Notes: a model not told the origin generated them from the sequence alone. Shown: positions 52,773-60,975, numbered from the stretch's first letter. The stretch: 64,000 bases of DNA from Tabrizicola oligotrophica (GCF_011008935.1 NZ_JAAIVJ010000001.1:1-64000), one strand, 5' to 3'. Program-made: numbers and translations.

Positions 52773-52962
52773 TGGCATGCCGGTCGATCCCGGCAACCTG
52801 CTGTTTGTCGGCCATCTCGCGGGCCGGCCTGTGGCCTTGCCGTGGGCGACGAGGAAATTGCCGCCATGGGGGTGGGCGGGCTTTTGAAGGAAATCCCCAG
52901 CCGGCCGCAGTTGCGCGAGGGGCGATAGGCGCGTCGTTTCGTGCTAGGATGGCGCGCGCGGC
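52773..52962 (+). pseudogene. partial duplicate of the molybdopterin-binding gene 3' end
   Basis: The 190 bases repeat, with few changes, the parental segments 52489-52545 and 52615-52752. The middle ~70 bases are missing, and the join lies at a shared GGCC. The copy includes the parental stop codon and the following GGATGGCGCGCGCGGC. It has no start and cannot make the full domain, so it is a non-functional relic of a recent tandem duplication with internal deletion. Confidence 0.8.
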
Positions 52963-52982
52963 AAACGGTCTGGAGGCGGAGG

Positions 52983-53906
52983 ATGGCGATCGTTCGGGCT
53001 TTGCTTCTGGCAGTCTTCGCGGCACTTGGCGCTCCGCTCGGGGCCGGGGTCGCGGGGCAGGAGGATCCGGCCTTTGCCGCCGCTGTCACTGACTGGCTGG
53101 CGGGCAGGGAGGAACCGGCGCTGCAGGCGCTGGCGGCGCAGGCGCAGGCCGGCAATTCCGCCGCCCGCATCCTGCTGACGCTGATCGACACCACCCCGGC
53201 CTATCACGGCGACTGGCTGGCGGGCCTGCCCCGTGATCGCCGCATCGCACTGATGCGGGCGCCGGGCGGGCTGTCGGGGCAGAACTGGATCGACGGCGAA
53301 GCCGATCCGCTGGCCCGCGCCTGGGTCGCCCTGCGCGACGGCAATGCCACTGCCGCCCTGGTGCTGGAGTTTGCCCGGCTGGGCGAGGGCCGCGCGGCGC
53401 ATATGGCGGCGCGGCAGCTTTTCATCCGCGAGAAGCGCGGCTTCGGCGCGATTGCCGATGACCCGGCCTTTCCCGCCAGCCTGATGCCGCTGGCAATCCG
53501 CGACTGGCAGCGCGATGATCCTGCCCGCGCGACCGAAGCCCTGGCGGCGCTGGGGGCGGGCCACCCGGGCCGGCCCCTCGTGGGCGCGGGCAAACCCACG
53601 CCAGAGGCGCTGCTGGCATGGGCGCAGGCCGCGCCCGCGACGGCACGGCTGCTGACCACGCTGCGGCAGCTTTGCCCGGCAAGCCCGACTCCGGCCGAGG
53701 ATCTCGCCGCCTATCTGGCGCAATCCGGCGGCTTCTGGGCGCTGGCCTGGATCGGCCCGCCCGCGGAAAGCCTGATCGACCCGAACCGCTATGCCCAAAG
53801 CCCGAAGGCGGCAGAGGTGATGCGGCACCTCTTGCGCTCCGGGGCGCTGGCTGACCCGGAGGCGGTGGCGGCCAGCGCCTGCCTGCAGGGCTTGCTCGGC
53901 CAATGA
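52983..53906 (+). CDS. secreted alpha-helical repeat protein, unknown function
   Basis: A 307-residue protein with a signal peptide (VRALLLAVFAALGAPLGAGVAG). The mature part is helical and Ala/Leu-rich, with units such as EEPALQALAAQAQAGNSAARILLTLI that resemble Sel1/TPR-like packing. A cysteine pair (LCPAS and SACLQG) is near the end. GGAGGCGGAGG is directly upstream of the ATG at 52983. It follows the duplicated segment, and a terminator closes the transcript. I recognise no named family. Confidence 0.7.
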   Translation: MAIVRALLLAVFAALGAPLGAGVAGQEDPAFAAAVTDWLAGREEPALQALAAQAQAGNSAARILLTLIDTTPAYHGDWLAGLPRDRRIALMRAPGGLSGQNWIDGEADPLARAWVALRDGNATAALVLEFARLGEGRAAHMAARQLFIREKRGFGAIADDPAFPASLMPLAIRDWQRDDPARATEALAALGAGHPGRPLVGAGKPTPEALLAWAQAAPATARLLTTLRQLCPASPTPAEDLAAYLAQSGGFWALAWIGPPAESLIDPNRYAQSPKAAEVMRHLLRSGALADPEAVAASACLQGLLGQ

Positions 53907-53930
53907 AAAAGGGGCCTCGCGGCCCCTTGT
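53907..53930. terminator. bidirectional terminator between 52983-53906 and infC
   Basis: AAAAAGGGGCC, loop TCGC, GGCCCCTTGT forms a hairpin one base after the plus-strand stop. The A-run on one side and short T-run on the other would let it serve both this gene and the convergent infC. Confidence 0.65.
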
Positions 53931-53952
53931 CCCTGATGCGGACAGCGCGCGC

Positions 53953-54492
53953 TTACTTCGGCGCGACCATCATCACCATCTGCCGGCCTTCCAGCTTGGG
54001 CATGGATTCGATCTTGCCCGCCTCGGCCACATCGGCGGCCACGCGGTTCAGGAGTTCCAGACCCAGCTCCTGGTGCGCCATTTCGCGGCCCCGGAAGCGC
54101 AGGGTGACCTTCACCTTGTCGCCCTCGCCAAGGAATTTCAGCACCGAGCGCATCTTCACGTCATAGTCATGCGTGTCGGTGCCGGGACGGAACTTGATTT
54201 CCTTGATCTCGATGATGTGCTGCTTCTTGCGGGCCTCGGCCTCGCGCTTCTGCGTCTCGTATTTGAACTTGCCGAAGTCCATGATCTTGCAGACCGGCGG
54301 TTCGGCATTCGGCGAGATTTCCACCAGATCGAGCCCGGCTTCCTCGGCCATTGCCATGGCACGGGCGGGGGTGACCACGCCGACATTCTCGCCATCCGCC
54401 CCGATCAGGCGGATTTCCGGGGCGCGGATGCGCTCATTGATGCGCGGTCCGGTTTCGCGTTGCGGCGGGGCATTGTGGGGGCGGCGGGCTAT
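53953..54492 (-). CDS. infC: translation initiation factor IF-3, ATA start
   Basis: A 179-residue factor that keeps 30S subunits free and checks the start codon. The N-domain reads [19 protein letters not shown], then [17 protein letters not shown], and [25 protein letters not shown]; the C-domain has [16 protein letters not shown]. No ATG or GTG lies upstream of residue ~38 in this frame that would give the conserved N-terminus. The codon at the right place is ATA (54492), with AAGGA eight bases before it. Non-AUG starts (AUU, AUC, AUA) are a known autoregulation device of infC. Confidence 0.93.
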   Translation of the reverse strand: MARRPHNAPPQRETGPRINERIRAPEIRLIGADGENVGVVTPARAMAMAEEAGLDLVEISPNAEPPVCKIMDFGKFKYETQKREAEARKKQHIIEIKEIKFRPGTDTHDYDVKMRSVLKFLGEGDKVKVTLRFRGREMAHQELGLELLNRVAADVAEAGKIESMPKLEGRQMVMMVAPK

Positions 54493-54688
54493 GGTCGTGG
54501 TCCTTGTCCAGTTGATCTGTGCGCGCGCAATCTATGCGTTGGGCGGGCGGGCTTCAACCGGAAAACCGTTGCAAACCGGGCAGTCGTTCCTCGGCGTTGC
54601 TGCACTGCCGCAGGCAGACCCTTTTCAAGTGCAGGCTATTCTGCCATACGAACCCCATCCGAAAGTTTCGGTCATGGGAGTAAGTGAC

Positions 54689-55186
54689 ATGAACAAGAAC
54701 GTCCTCATCGGCCTCGTGCTGATCCTCGCCGTCGCTGGCGGCTACTACCAATTCTCCTACAAGCCCGCGCAGGAAGCAGCCGAAGCTGCTGCTGCCGAAG
54801 CCAAGGCCGCGGAAGAAGCTGCTGCCAAGGCCGCTGAAGACGCCGCCAAGGCTGCCGAGGAAGCTGCCGCCAAGGCCGCCGCGGACGCCGCCGCTGCTGC
54901 GGAAGCCGCTGCTGCTGCCACCACTGAAGCTGCAGGCGACGCTGCTGCCGCCACCACTGAAGCTGCCGGCGACGCTGCCGCCGCTGCGACCGACGCCGCG
55001 GCTGATGCCGCTGCCGTCCTTGACCCGGCCGCCTTCGACGCCGCCAAGGTCACCGCGCTGATCGACGCCTCGGCGCTGGACGACGCGACCAAGGCCACCC
55101 TGAAGGCCGGCGTTGACGCCGCTGCCGCCGACCCGGCCAAAGTGGCCGAGGCCGTCGCTGCCGTGAAAGCCGCTCTGGGCATGTAA
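54689..55186 (+). CDS. membrane-anchored Ala-rich coiled-coil protein
   Basis: A 165-residue protein with one N-terminal membrane segment (VLIGLVLILAVAGGYYQFSY) and a periplasmic-type region that is about half alanine. Units of AAEEAAAKAAEDAAK form a coiled coil, followed by TTEAAGDAAAA repeats and a small C-terminal helical domain (LDPAAFDAAKVTALIDASAL onward). GGGAG precedes the ATG at 54689; one alternative ATG is five codons upstream. It may be an envelope spacer or scaffold. It has its own strong terminator. Confidence 0.8.
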   Translation: MNKNVLIGLVLILAVAGGYYQFSYKPAQEAAEAAAAEAKAAEEAAAKAAEDAAKAAEEAAAKAAADAAAAAEAAAAATTEAAGDAAAATTEAAGDAAAAATDAAADAAAVLDPAAFDAAKVTALIDASALDDATKATLKAGVDAAAADPAKVAEAVAAVKAALGM

Positions 55187-55204
55187 TCGCCTGAAAGGGC
55201 AGGA

Positions 55205-55240
55205 CAAAACCGCCGTGGAGCGATCCACGGCGGTTTTTTC
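55205..55240 (+). terminator. strong Rho-independent terminator
   Basis: AAAACCGCCGTGGA, loop GCGA, TCCACGGCGGTTTTTTC lies 19 bases after the stop of the Ala-rich gene. The stem has eleven or more pairs and six T, and may also stop transcripts of the convergent RES gene. Confidence 0.9.
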
Positions 55241-55246
55241 TTGGGC

Positions 55247-55768
55247 TCAGCGTGACAACCGGCCCTCATGGTCAATGGCGCTGAGCCCCTCCCAGCGCCA
55301 GAGCACCAGATTGCGCGCGCTGTGGGCGCCTTCGGCATAGGATGGCGCGATCATGCCGTGATAGCCCAGGGCGATCAGCCGCTCGCAAGCCGCTTGCAGG
55401 GGAGTGATGCCTTGGGCGGCCATCACCAGCCGCCAGTCCGGCGCGGCCAGATCGGCCGGGGCCAGTCCCACCGCTGCCAGCTGGGTCGGGTCGCAGGCAT
55501 CAAGGCAGGGGCCGACCTGCCCGTCATAGGCCACCAGAACGACAGGTTCGAACGGGCGCCCGGCCTGATTGGCCTCGTTCACCGCACCAACAGGCGTCAG
55601 CGCGGTGTAAAGCGCGGCGCGGCCTTTGCGGTTGAACCGCCCGCCATGCAGCGCCGCACCGGCACCCGAAAGGGGATCGCGGGCGTAGACCGGGTTCAGC
55701 GCGCGATAGACCGGCAAGCGGGGCAGGACGGCAGGATCAGGCAAAGCCGCCCGCATCCACGGCGTCAA
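55247..55768 (-). CDS. RES domain toxin
   Basis: A 173-residue protein of the RES family, named for conserved Arg, Glu and Ser. RALNPVYARDPLSGAGAALHGGRFN carries the Arg region, quoted as landmark RALNPVYARDPLSG and HGGRFNRKG; GAVNEANQAG holds the Glu, and a serine lies in GAHSARNLVLW. Characterised RES toxins degrade NAD+ and stop growth unless blocked by an Xre/MbcA-type partner. Its start overlaps the antitoxin stop by 32 bases. Confidence 0.88.
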   Translation of the reverse strand: MTPWMRAALPDPAVLPRLPVYRALNPVYARDPLSGAGAALHGGRFNRKGRAALYTALTPVGAVNEANQAGRPFEPVVLVAYDGQVGPCLDACDPTQLAAVGLAPADLAAPDWRLVMAAQGITPLQAACERLIALGYHGMIAPSYAEGAHSARNLVLWRWEGLSAIDHEGRLSR

Positions 55769-56087
55769 GATAGTCCATCACCAACTGCGCCCGGCCCTCG
55801 GCCACCAGCGCGGCACAGGTCTTGCCGGCAAAGCCCGGCAGGGGCTGGCTGCGATACCAGGCATAGGCCACCAGATCGCCGCCAAACCGCGGTGACAGCC
55901 GGTTCAGGATTTCCACCATCTCGCGCAACCGGGTCTGGGTCTTGGCCGAAGCCAGCCGGTCCTTGCGCGCAATCGCATCGCGCCCCAGCCCCGCCGAGCG
56001 CGCGATATCTTCCTGAGACGTCAGCAGGCCATCCGCCAGCTTGCGTGGCGAAAACAGGCTGCTTTCGGTGAATGCGGCGATGTTCAT
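55737..56087 (-). CDS. Xre/MbcA/ParS-type antitoxin
   Basis: A 116-residue antitoxin. The N-terminal helix-turn-helix is SQEDIARSAGLGRDAIARKDRL (landmarks SQEDIARSAG and GRDAIARK), and the C-terminal MbcA/ParS domain is LNRLSPRFGGDLVAYAWYRS with KTCAALVAEGRAQLVMDYL. The C-terminus should cover the RES active site, and the HTH should repress the operon. GGAG lies just upstream of the ATG at 56087. It is the first gene of the pair, as usual for Xre-RES. Confidence 0.9.
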   Translation of the reverse strand: MNIAAFTESSLFSPRKLADGLLTSQEDIARSAGLGRDAIARKDRLASAKTQTRLREMVEILNRLSPRFGGDLVAYAWYRSQPLPGFAGKTCAALVAEGRAQLVMDYLDAVDAGGFA

Positions 56088-56157
56088 GGCGGACTCCACG
56101 AGGAATGACGAAAATATAGGTCAATTCCGGTGGCGCCGCAAGACTCTCGGGCCGCGA

Positions 56158-56994
56158 TCAGATCCCGTCGCCGACGAAGGCCTTTTCCACGACGAACTGC
56201 CTGGGGTCGGAATTGGCGCCCTCGACCAGCCCGAAACCTTCGAGAATGGCCTTCACATCGACGTTGAACGCCAAGGAGCCGCAGACCATGGCGCGGTCTT
56301 CTTCCGGGTTCATCTTCGGCAGGCCGAGATCGGCAAAGACCTTGCCGCTGCTCAGGTTGTCGGTGACGCGGCCCATGTGGTGGAAGGGTTCGCGCGTGGT
56401 GGTCGGATAGTATTTCAGCTTGCCCGCCATCATCTCGCCGATCAGCGGATCGTCCTGCAGGCTTTCCACCAGTTGCCGGCCATAGTCCAGCTCCGCCACC
56501 TCGCGGCAGGTGTGCATCATGATGACTTCTTCATATTTCTCATAGGTTTCCGGCTCGCGCAGCAGGCTTGCAAAGGGGGCAAAGCCGGTGCCGGTGGACA
56601 GGAAATAGATCCGCTTACCGGGCAGCAGCGCGTCATGCACCAGCGTGCCGACGGGCTTGGGGCGCAGGATGATCTCGTCGCCGACCTGAATGTGCTGCAG
56701 CTTCGAGGTCAGCGGGCCGTCCGGCACCTTGATCGAATAGAACTCCAGCTCCTCGTCCCAGGCGGGCGAGGCGATGGAATAGGCCCGCAGCAAGGGCTTG
56801 CCGTGCTCGTTCAGAAGCCCGATCATCACGAACTCGCCCGAGCGGAAGCGCAGGGATTGCGGCCGCGTCACGCGGAAGGAAAACAGCCGGTCGGTCCAGT
56901 GCCGGACCTGCGTGACGGTCTGGGCGTCAGGCAGATGCGGCTTGGTCACGGCGGGGGCGGCGGAAGCTTCGGTCATCAAGTTCACTTCGGTCAT
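56158..56994 (-). CDS. fpr: ferredoxin--NADP reductase
   Basis: A 278-residue flavoenzyme moving electrons between NADPH and ferredoxin or flavodoxin. LLRAYSIASPAWDEELEFYS is the FAD-binding RxYS region, GPLTSKLQHIQVGDEI follows, YFLSTGTGFAPFASLLRE binds NADP, and the C-terminus has VCGSLAFNVDVKAILEGFG. It is the last gene downstream of cysI-cysH-DUF934 and may supply electrons for sulfite reduction. A second Met at residue 7 is an alternative start. Confidence 0.93.
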   Translation of the reverse strand: MTEVNLMTEASAAPAVTKPHLPDAQTVTQVRHWTDRLFSFRVTRPQSLRFRSGEFVMIGLLNEHGKPLLRAYSIASPAWDEELEFYSIKVPDGPLTSKLQHIQVGDEIILRPKPVGTLVHDALLPGKRIYFLSTGTGFAPFASLLREPETYEKYEEVIMMHTCREVAELDYGRQLVESLQDDPLIGEMMAGKLKYYPTTTREPFHHMGRVTDNLSSGKVFADLGLPKMNPEEDRAMVCGSLAFNVDVKAILEGFGLVEGANSDPRQFVVEKAFVGDGI

Positions 56995-57085
56995 GGGGGG
57001 CGTGCCCGGCGTCTAAACCGGTATCCTTTGATTAGCTTTGATCTGGCTCAGAGGAAAGCCGCAGGGCGGCCCTGGCGCGGATTTG

Positions 57086-57457
57086 TCACGCTTTCAGCCG
57101 CGACTGGTAGTCATGCGCCTTCCAGTTGGCCCGGTTCAGCCATTGTGCCTCGGGCTGGCGGGCGGCGATCTCGTCGGGGATCTCCACCGCGTCAAAGCCG
57201 ACACGACGGGCCATCGGGTACTGGTCGGCAATCACCGGGCCCACGGCGCGCAACTCGCCGGTGTAGCCCAGCATCCGCAGCCGGCGGCCGATGGTAAAGC
57301 CGCGCCCGTCGCTGAAGGCGGGCACATGCACGCGGATCAGGGTCAAGCCCGCCAGATCCAGCGCCGCCGGGTCATCGGTATGCGCCAGATCGGCCACGCC
57401 GGTTGCCGGCAGCTCGGGAAGGGGCTGAAACCCCTTGTCGGTCACAAGAACGCTCAT
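57086..57457 (-). CDS. DUF934 family protein of the sulfite reductase operon
   Basis: A 123-residue protein with LIRVHVPAFSDGRGFTIGRRLRMLGYTGELRAVGPVIADQ (landmarks PAFSDGRGFTIGR and RLRMLGYTGELRA), the DUF934 core. The family is nearly always next to cysI and cysH, where it is thought to be a CysI accessory. The start at 57457 overlaps the cysH stop by four bases. Its molecular role is unproven. Confidence 0.9.
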   Translation of the reverse strand: MSVLVTDKGFQPLPELPATGVADLAHTDDPAALDLAGLTLIRVHVPAFSDGRGFTIGRRLRMLGYTGELRAVGPVIADQYPMARRVGFDAVEIPDEIAARQPEAQWLNRANWKAHDYQSRLKA

Positions 57458-58203
57458 AGCGCATTGTCCTTCGTGGTTCTGACGGGCTTGCCATTGATGA
57501 AATGGATCCCGCATTCCGATTTGTCCTGACCCCGCCACCGGCCCGCGCGCGGGTCTTCGCCCGGCTTCACCGGGCTGGTGCAGGGCGCGCAGCCGATCGA
57601 GGGGTAGCCCTTGGCAACCAGAGGATGCCGGGGCAGGTTGTTGTTGACCAAATACTCCTCAAGGTCCTCGCGGCCCCAATGGGCAAGCGGGTTGACCTTG
57701 ATGCGGAAATCGCCTTCGTTTTCAAAGAAGTCGATGGCGCCGCGGTCGGAGTTCTGAAAGCGCTTGCGCCCCGTGATCCAGCCGTCGAAGCCTTGCAGCG
57801 CGCGCTCCAGCGGTTCCACCTTGCGCACGTTGCAGCAGGCATCGGTCGAGAACTGGTGCAGCGTGCCGTCGGGATCTTCGAAATCGGTCCGGGTCTTGCG
57901 GGCGCGGATGGTGCGGATGTCGCAGAGGGGCAGCTTTTCGGCCAGCTCGCGCTGGTAGTCGAGCGTCTCCTGAAACAGCATCCTTGTATCGACGAAGATC
58001 ACCGGGGTTTCCGGCGCGATCACCGACACAAGGTGCAAAAGCACCACCGATTCCGCCCCGAAGGACGACACCAGCGCCACCTGACCCAGGTCGGGGTCTT
58101 TCAGCGCATGTTCCAGCACAGCCGTTGCCGAATGGTGGCGATAGCGCGCATTCAGCGCCGCCACCCGCTCGGCAATCGTGCCCTGTTCCACCTTAAGCAG
58201 CAT
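57454..58203 (-). CDS. cysH: phosphoadenylyl/adenylyl-sulfate reductase
   Basis: A 249-residue enzyme reducing activated sulfate to sulfite with thioredoxin. SSFGAESVVLLHL is the nucleotide region and SECGIH holds the catalytic cysteine. The CC in STDACCNVRKVEPL and the CAPC in GYPSIGCAPCTSPV form the four-cysteine pattern of Fe-S enzymes that use APS rather than PAPS. The start at 58203 overlaps the cysI stop by 11 bases. Confidence 0.95.
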   Translation of the reverse strand: MLLKVEQGTIAERVAALNARYRHHSATAVLEHALKDPDLGQVALVSSFGAESVVLLHLVSVIAPETPVIFVDTRMLFQETLDYQRELAEKLPLCDIRTIRARKTRTDFEDPDGTLHQFSTDACCNVRKVEPLERALQGFDGWITGRKRFQNSDRGAIDFFENEGDFRIKVNPLAHWGREDLEEYLVNNNLPRHPLVAKGYPSIGCAPCTSPVKPGEDPRAGRWRGQDKSECGIHFINGKPVRTTKDNAL

Positions 58204-59860
58204 CCCGTTCGCCTGTCTCATAAAGCGCGGCCTTGAACGGGCCGATCCCGATCCGGCGATAGGCCTGAAGGAAGGTTTCCTCGGGCGCCTCGCGCAGGTC
58301 GAGATAGGCCAGAACGATCCGCTCGATCGCCGGCACAACCTGATCATAGGCAAAGCCGGGGCCGGTCTTTTCGCCGATGGTCGCATCCTCGGTGCCGTCG
58401 CCGCCAAGGGTGATCTGGTAATTCTCCACCCCGGCGCGGTCGAGACCCAGAATCCCGATATGGCCGACATGGTGATGGCCGCAGGCGTTGATGCAACCCG
58501 AGATCTTGATCTTCAAGGGGCCGACATCATGTTCCAGCTTCAACTCTTTGAAGCGCAAGGCAATCTCCTGCGCGACCGGAATCGAGCGGGCGGTGGCCAA
58601 GGCGCAGTAATCCATGCCGGGGCAGGCGATGATGTCGGAAATCAGCCCGACGTTCGCCGTGCCAAGCCCGGCCTTCACCAGCGCCGCATGGATCGTGGGC
58701 AGGTCGGATTTGTGGACATGCGGCAGGATGACGTTCTGCTCATGGGAAATGCGCAGATCGCCGTGGCCATAGGTTTCGGCCAGATCGGCCAAGAGCCGCA
58801 TCTGGGCGCTCGACGCATCGCCGGGGGTCTCGCCATGGGCTTTGACCGAGACGGTGACGATGGCGTATTGCCCGTTGCGATGCGCGGCAAGGTTGGTGTC
58901 GGCCCAGGCGCGGAACGCCGGGTCGGCGGTGTAGAAGGCGTCATAGGCCGCAGTCGGCGCGTCGCGGAAGGCGGGCGCGGCAAAGGCCTCGCGGATCTCG
59001 GCCAGAAGCTTCTGGTCATTGCCGCCGAACAGCGGCTTCAGCTCGGCAAAGCGCTCCTCGACCATGCGGGTAATTTCTTCCCGGCCGGTCTCGTGCAGGG
59101 TGATCTTGATGCGCGCCTTGTACTTGTTGTCGCGCCGGCCGAGCACGTTGTAGACCGACAGCACGGCCTCGACATAGGGCAGCAGGTCTTCGACGGGCAG
59201 GAAGTCACGCACCACCATGCCGACCATGGGCGTGCGGCCAAGGCCGCCGCCGACGATCACCTCGAACCCGGTCGCGCCCGCGGCGTTCTTCACCATGCGG
59301 AGCCCGATGTCATGCGCCTTGGTCACGGCGCGGTCATTCGGCGCGCCGGTGATGGCGATCTTGAACTTGCGCGGCAGGAACTGGAATTCCGGGTGGTCGG
59401 TGGACCACTGGCGCAAAAGCTCGGCATAGGGCCGGGGGTCTTCGATCTCGTCCGCCGCTGCACCGGCGAAATGATCGGCGGTGACGTTGCGCACGCAGTT
59501 GCCCGAGGTCTGGATGGCGTGCATCTCGACATCGGCCAGCGCGCCAAGGATGGCCGGCACGTCGGGCAGCTTCGGCCAGTTGAACTGGATGTTCTGCCGG
59601 GTGGTGAAGTGGCCATAGCCCTTGTCGAAAGTGTCGGCGATATAGGCCAGTTGCCGCATCTGGCGCGGGGAAATCGTGCCATAGGGAATGGCCACGCGCA
59701 GCATGTAGGCGTGCAGTTGCAGGTAAAGCCCGTTCATCAGGCGCAGCGGCCGGAACTCGTCCTCGGTCAGCGAGCCGTCCAGCCGGCGCTCCACCTGATC
59801 GGTGAACTGCGCCACGCGGGCGCGGATGAAGGCCTCGTCAAAGTCGGAATAGGAATACAT
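58193..59860 (-). CDS. cysI: nitrite/sulfite reductase hemoprotein
   Basis: A 555-residue siroheme enzyme reducing sulfite to sulfide. LPDVPAILGALADVEMHAIQTSGNCVRNVT (landmarks ADVEMHAIQTSGN and CVRNVT) starts the siroheme pocket. The 4Fe-4S cysteines are in ACPGMDYCALA and ISGCINACGHHHVGHIG. RLLKQ-like arginines and VKAHGETPGD support the two-repeat fold. DUF2849 precedes it by eight bases. The siroheme synthase gene that often heads this operon in the group is absent here. Confidence 0.95.
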   Translation of the reverse strand: MYSYSDFDEAFIRARVAQFTDQVERRLDGSLTEDEFRPLRLMNGLYLQLHAYMLRVAIPYGTISPRQMRQLAYIADTFDKGYGHFTTRQNIQFNWPKLPDVPAILGALADVEMHAIQTSGNCVRNVTADHFAGAAADEIEDPRPYAELLRQWSTDHPEFQFLPRKFKIAITGAPNDRAVTKAHDIGLRMVKNAAGATGFEVIVGGGLGRTPMVGMVVRDFLPVEDLLPYVEAVLSVYNVLGRRDNKYKARIKITLHETGREEITRMVEERFAELKPLFGGNDQKLLAEIREAFAAPAFRDAPTAAYDAFYTADPAFRAWADTNLAAHRNGQYAIVTVSVKAHGETPGDASSAQMRLLADLAETYGHGDLRISHEQNVILPHVHKSDLPTIHAALVKAGLGTANVGLISDIIACPGMDYCALATARSIPVAQEIALRFKELKLEHDVGPLKIKISGCINACGHHHVGHIGILGLDRAGVENYQITLGGDGTEDATIGEKTGPGFAYDQVVPAIERIVLAYLDLREAPEETFLQAYRRIGIGPFKAALYETGERDAA

Positions 59861-59868
59861 CAGGGGCC

Positions 59869-60171
59869 TCAGCGTGCGTGGTCGGCTTGCTTGCCGTGGG
59901 GATAGTTCGACGGACCGCGGGTGCGGAACGCCTCGCGGAAATGGGTGGGTTCGGGACCATTCGGCCCGGCCTTGGCATCGGCGAGATAGGCGCCGACGAT
60001 CACCAGCTTCTGCGCGGCGGCTTCCACCAGCCGGAGCTGCGCATGGGCCTCGTCCTCCAGAAGCTCGGCCTCGTGGTGGAAGGGCGACCAGCGGTCGTCG
60101 GCGGTGAGATAGACCACATCGCCTTCGCGCAGGCGGTTGGCGGTGATGACCTTGGGGGTGAAGCGGCTCAT
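59869..60171 (-). CDS. DUF2849 family protein
   Basis: A 100-residue protein: FTPKVITANRLREGDVVYLT at the start, WSPFHHEAELLEDEAHAQLRL in the middle and VGAYLADAKAGPNGP then HFREAFRTRGPSNYP near the end. This is the DUF2849 family, conserved just upstream of cysI in this group. It may be a sulfite reductase accessory protein. Its start overlaps the stop of a 70-residue frame by four bases. Confidence 0.88.
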   Translation of the reverse strand: MSRFTPKVITANRLREGDVVYLTADDRWSPFHHEAELLEDEAHAQLRLVEAAAQKLVIVGAYLADAKAGPNGPEPTHFREAFRTRGPSNYPHGKQADHAR

Positions 60172-60380
60172 GCGGTGGCCTCGTTCAGGAGAGAGATTGC
60201 GGGGGCGGCGGCGCGGGGTGTCAGGCCGTATAGGAGGACAGCAGGACCATCACAACAGGCCGCAGGCCCGGGCCGGGTGGGGGCAATCGGCGCCCGAACG
60301 GCCTTCGGGCGCGCAGGCCGCGCCGCACCGGAACCGGCGCCGACGATGTGACCTGGCTGGAGGGGTTGCGGGCTGGTCAT
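60168..60380 (-). CDS. 70-residue ORF heading the cys operon, unknown
   Basis: The frame opens with ATG at 60380, with AGAGG upstream, and ends with an ATGA overlap into DUF2849, which argues that it is translated. The product is rich in Ala, Pro and Arg, begins MTSPQPLQPGHIVGAGSG and contains a CC pair (AACCDG). It is not recognisable as siroheme synthase, the gene often found here. It could be a leader peptide sensing cysteine, a remnant of a lost gene, or a small protein. Confidence 0.45.
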   Translation of the reverse strand: MTSPQPLQPGHIVGAGSGAARPARPKAVRAPIAPTRPGPAACCDGPAVLLYGLTPRAAAPAISLLNEATA

Positions 60381-60401
60381 AGGATCCTCTGAATTCACCT
60401 C

Positions 60402-60470
60402 CGAATATAGGATATTTTCCCCCTTTTGCGCCAGACACCCTTGCCAATAAGGATATTTGTTCCGATATTC
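60402..60470. promoter_or_regulatory. candidate Lrp-type operator region
   Basis: In the divergent gap between the cys operon and the Lrp gene, AGGATATTT occurs twice, at 60409-60417 and 60450-60458, 41 bases apart. Each lies in an AT-rich imperfect palindrome, GAATATAGGATATTTTC and AATAAGGATATTTGTT. Spacing of about four helical turns suits cooperative Lrp dimers. The region is much richer in A+T than its surroundings. Confidence 0.45.
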
Positions 60471-60513
60471 CCGCCCGCCGGAACGGGGTTCCGCCAAAAC
60501 GGGGTTCACGCGA

Positions 60514-60975
60514 ATGTCTGACCGGATCGACGATCTTGACCGGAAAATCCTTGTCGAGTTGCAGGCCGATGCCAGCCAGTCGCTGGATGAAATCGCCCGC
60601 AAGGTGGGCAGTTCCAAGACCCCGGTCTGGAACCGCATCCGGCGGATGAAGGAGACCGGCGTCATCACCCGGCAGACGGCGATCCTCGATGCCGAGGCGC
60701 TGGGGCTGGAGGCCTGTTTCTTCGTGCTGATCCGCACCTCGGAGCATGAGGCCGACTGGCAGCGCCGCTTCCTCGACGTGCTGAAACGCCGCCCCGAAGT
60801 GCTGGAGGCGCATCGGCTGGCGGGCGACATCGACTATATCCTGAAGGTCCGGGTGAAGAACGCGCGGGCCTATGACACCTTCTATCAGGCGCTGATTTCC
60901 GAGGTGAAGATCCACAACGTCACCGCGCTGCTGAGCATGGAAGAAATCAAGTCGACGACGGTGCTGCCGGTCTGA
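60514..60975 (+). CDS. Lrp/AsnC family transcriptional regulator
   Basis: A 153-residue regulator. The helix-turn-helix is SLDEIARKVGSSKTPVWNRI (residues ~23-42), and the RAM/AsnC effector domain follows with EAHRLAGDIDYILKVRVKN. It is divergent from the sulfur operon and is probably its local regulator; cysteine or another amino acid is the likely effector. The start at 60514 is the MSDRIDDLDRKIL Met. Confidence 0.92.
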   Translation: MSDRIDDLDRKILVELQADASQSLDEIARKVGSSKTPVWNRIRRMKETGVITRQTAILDAEALGLEACFFVLIRTSEHEADWQRRFLDVLKRRPEVLEAHRLAGDIDYILKVRVKNARAYDTFYQALISEVKIHNVTALLSMEEIKSTTVLPV

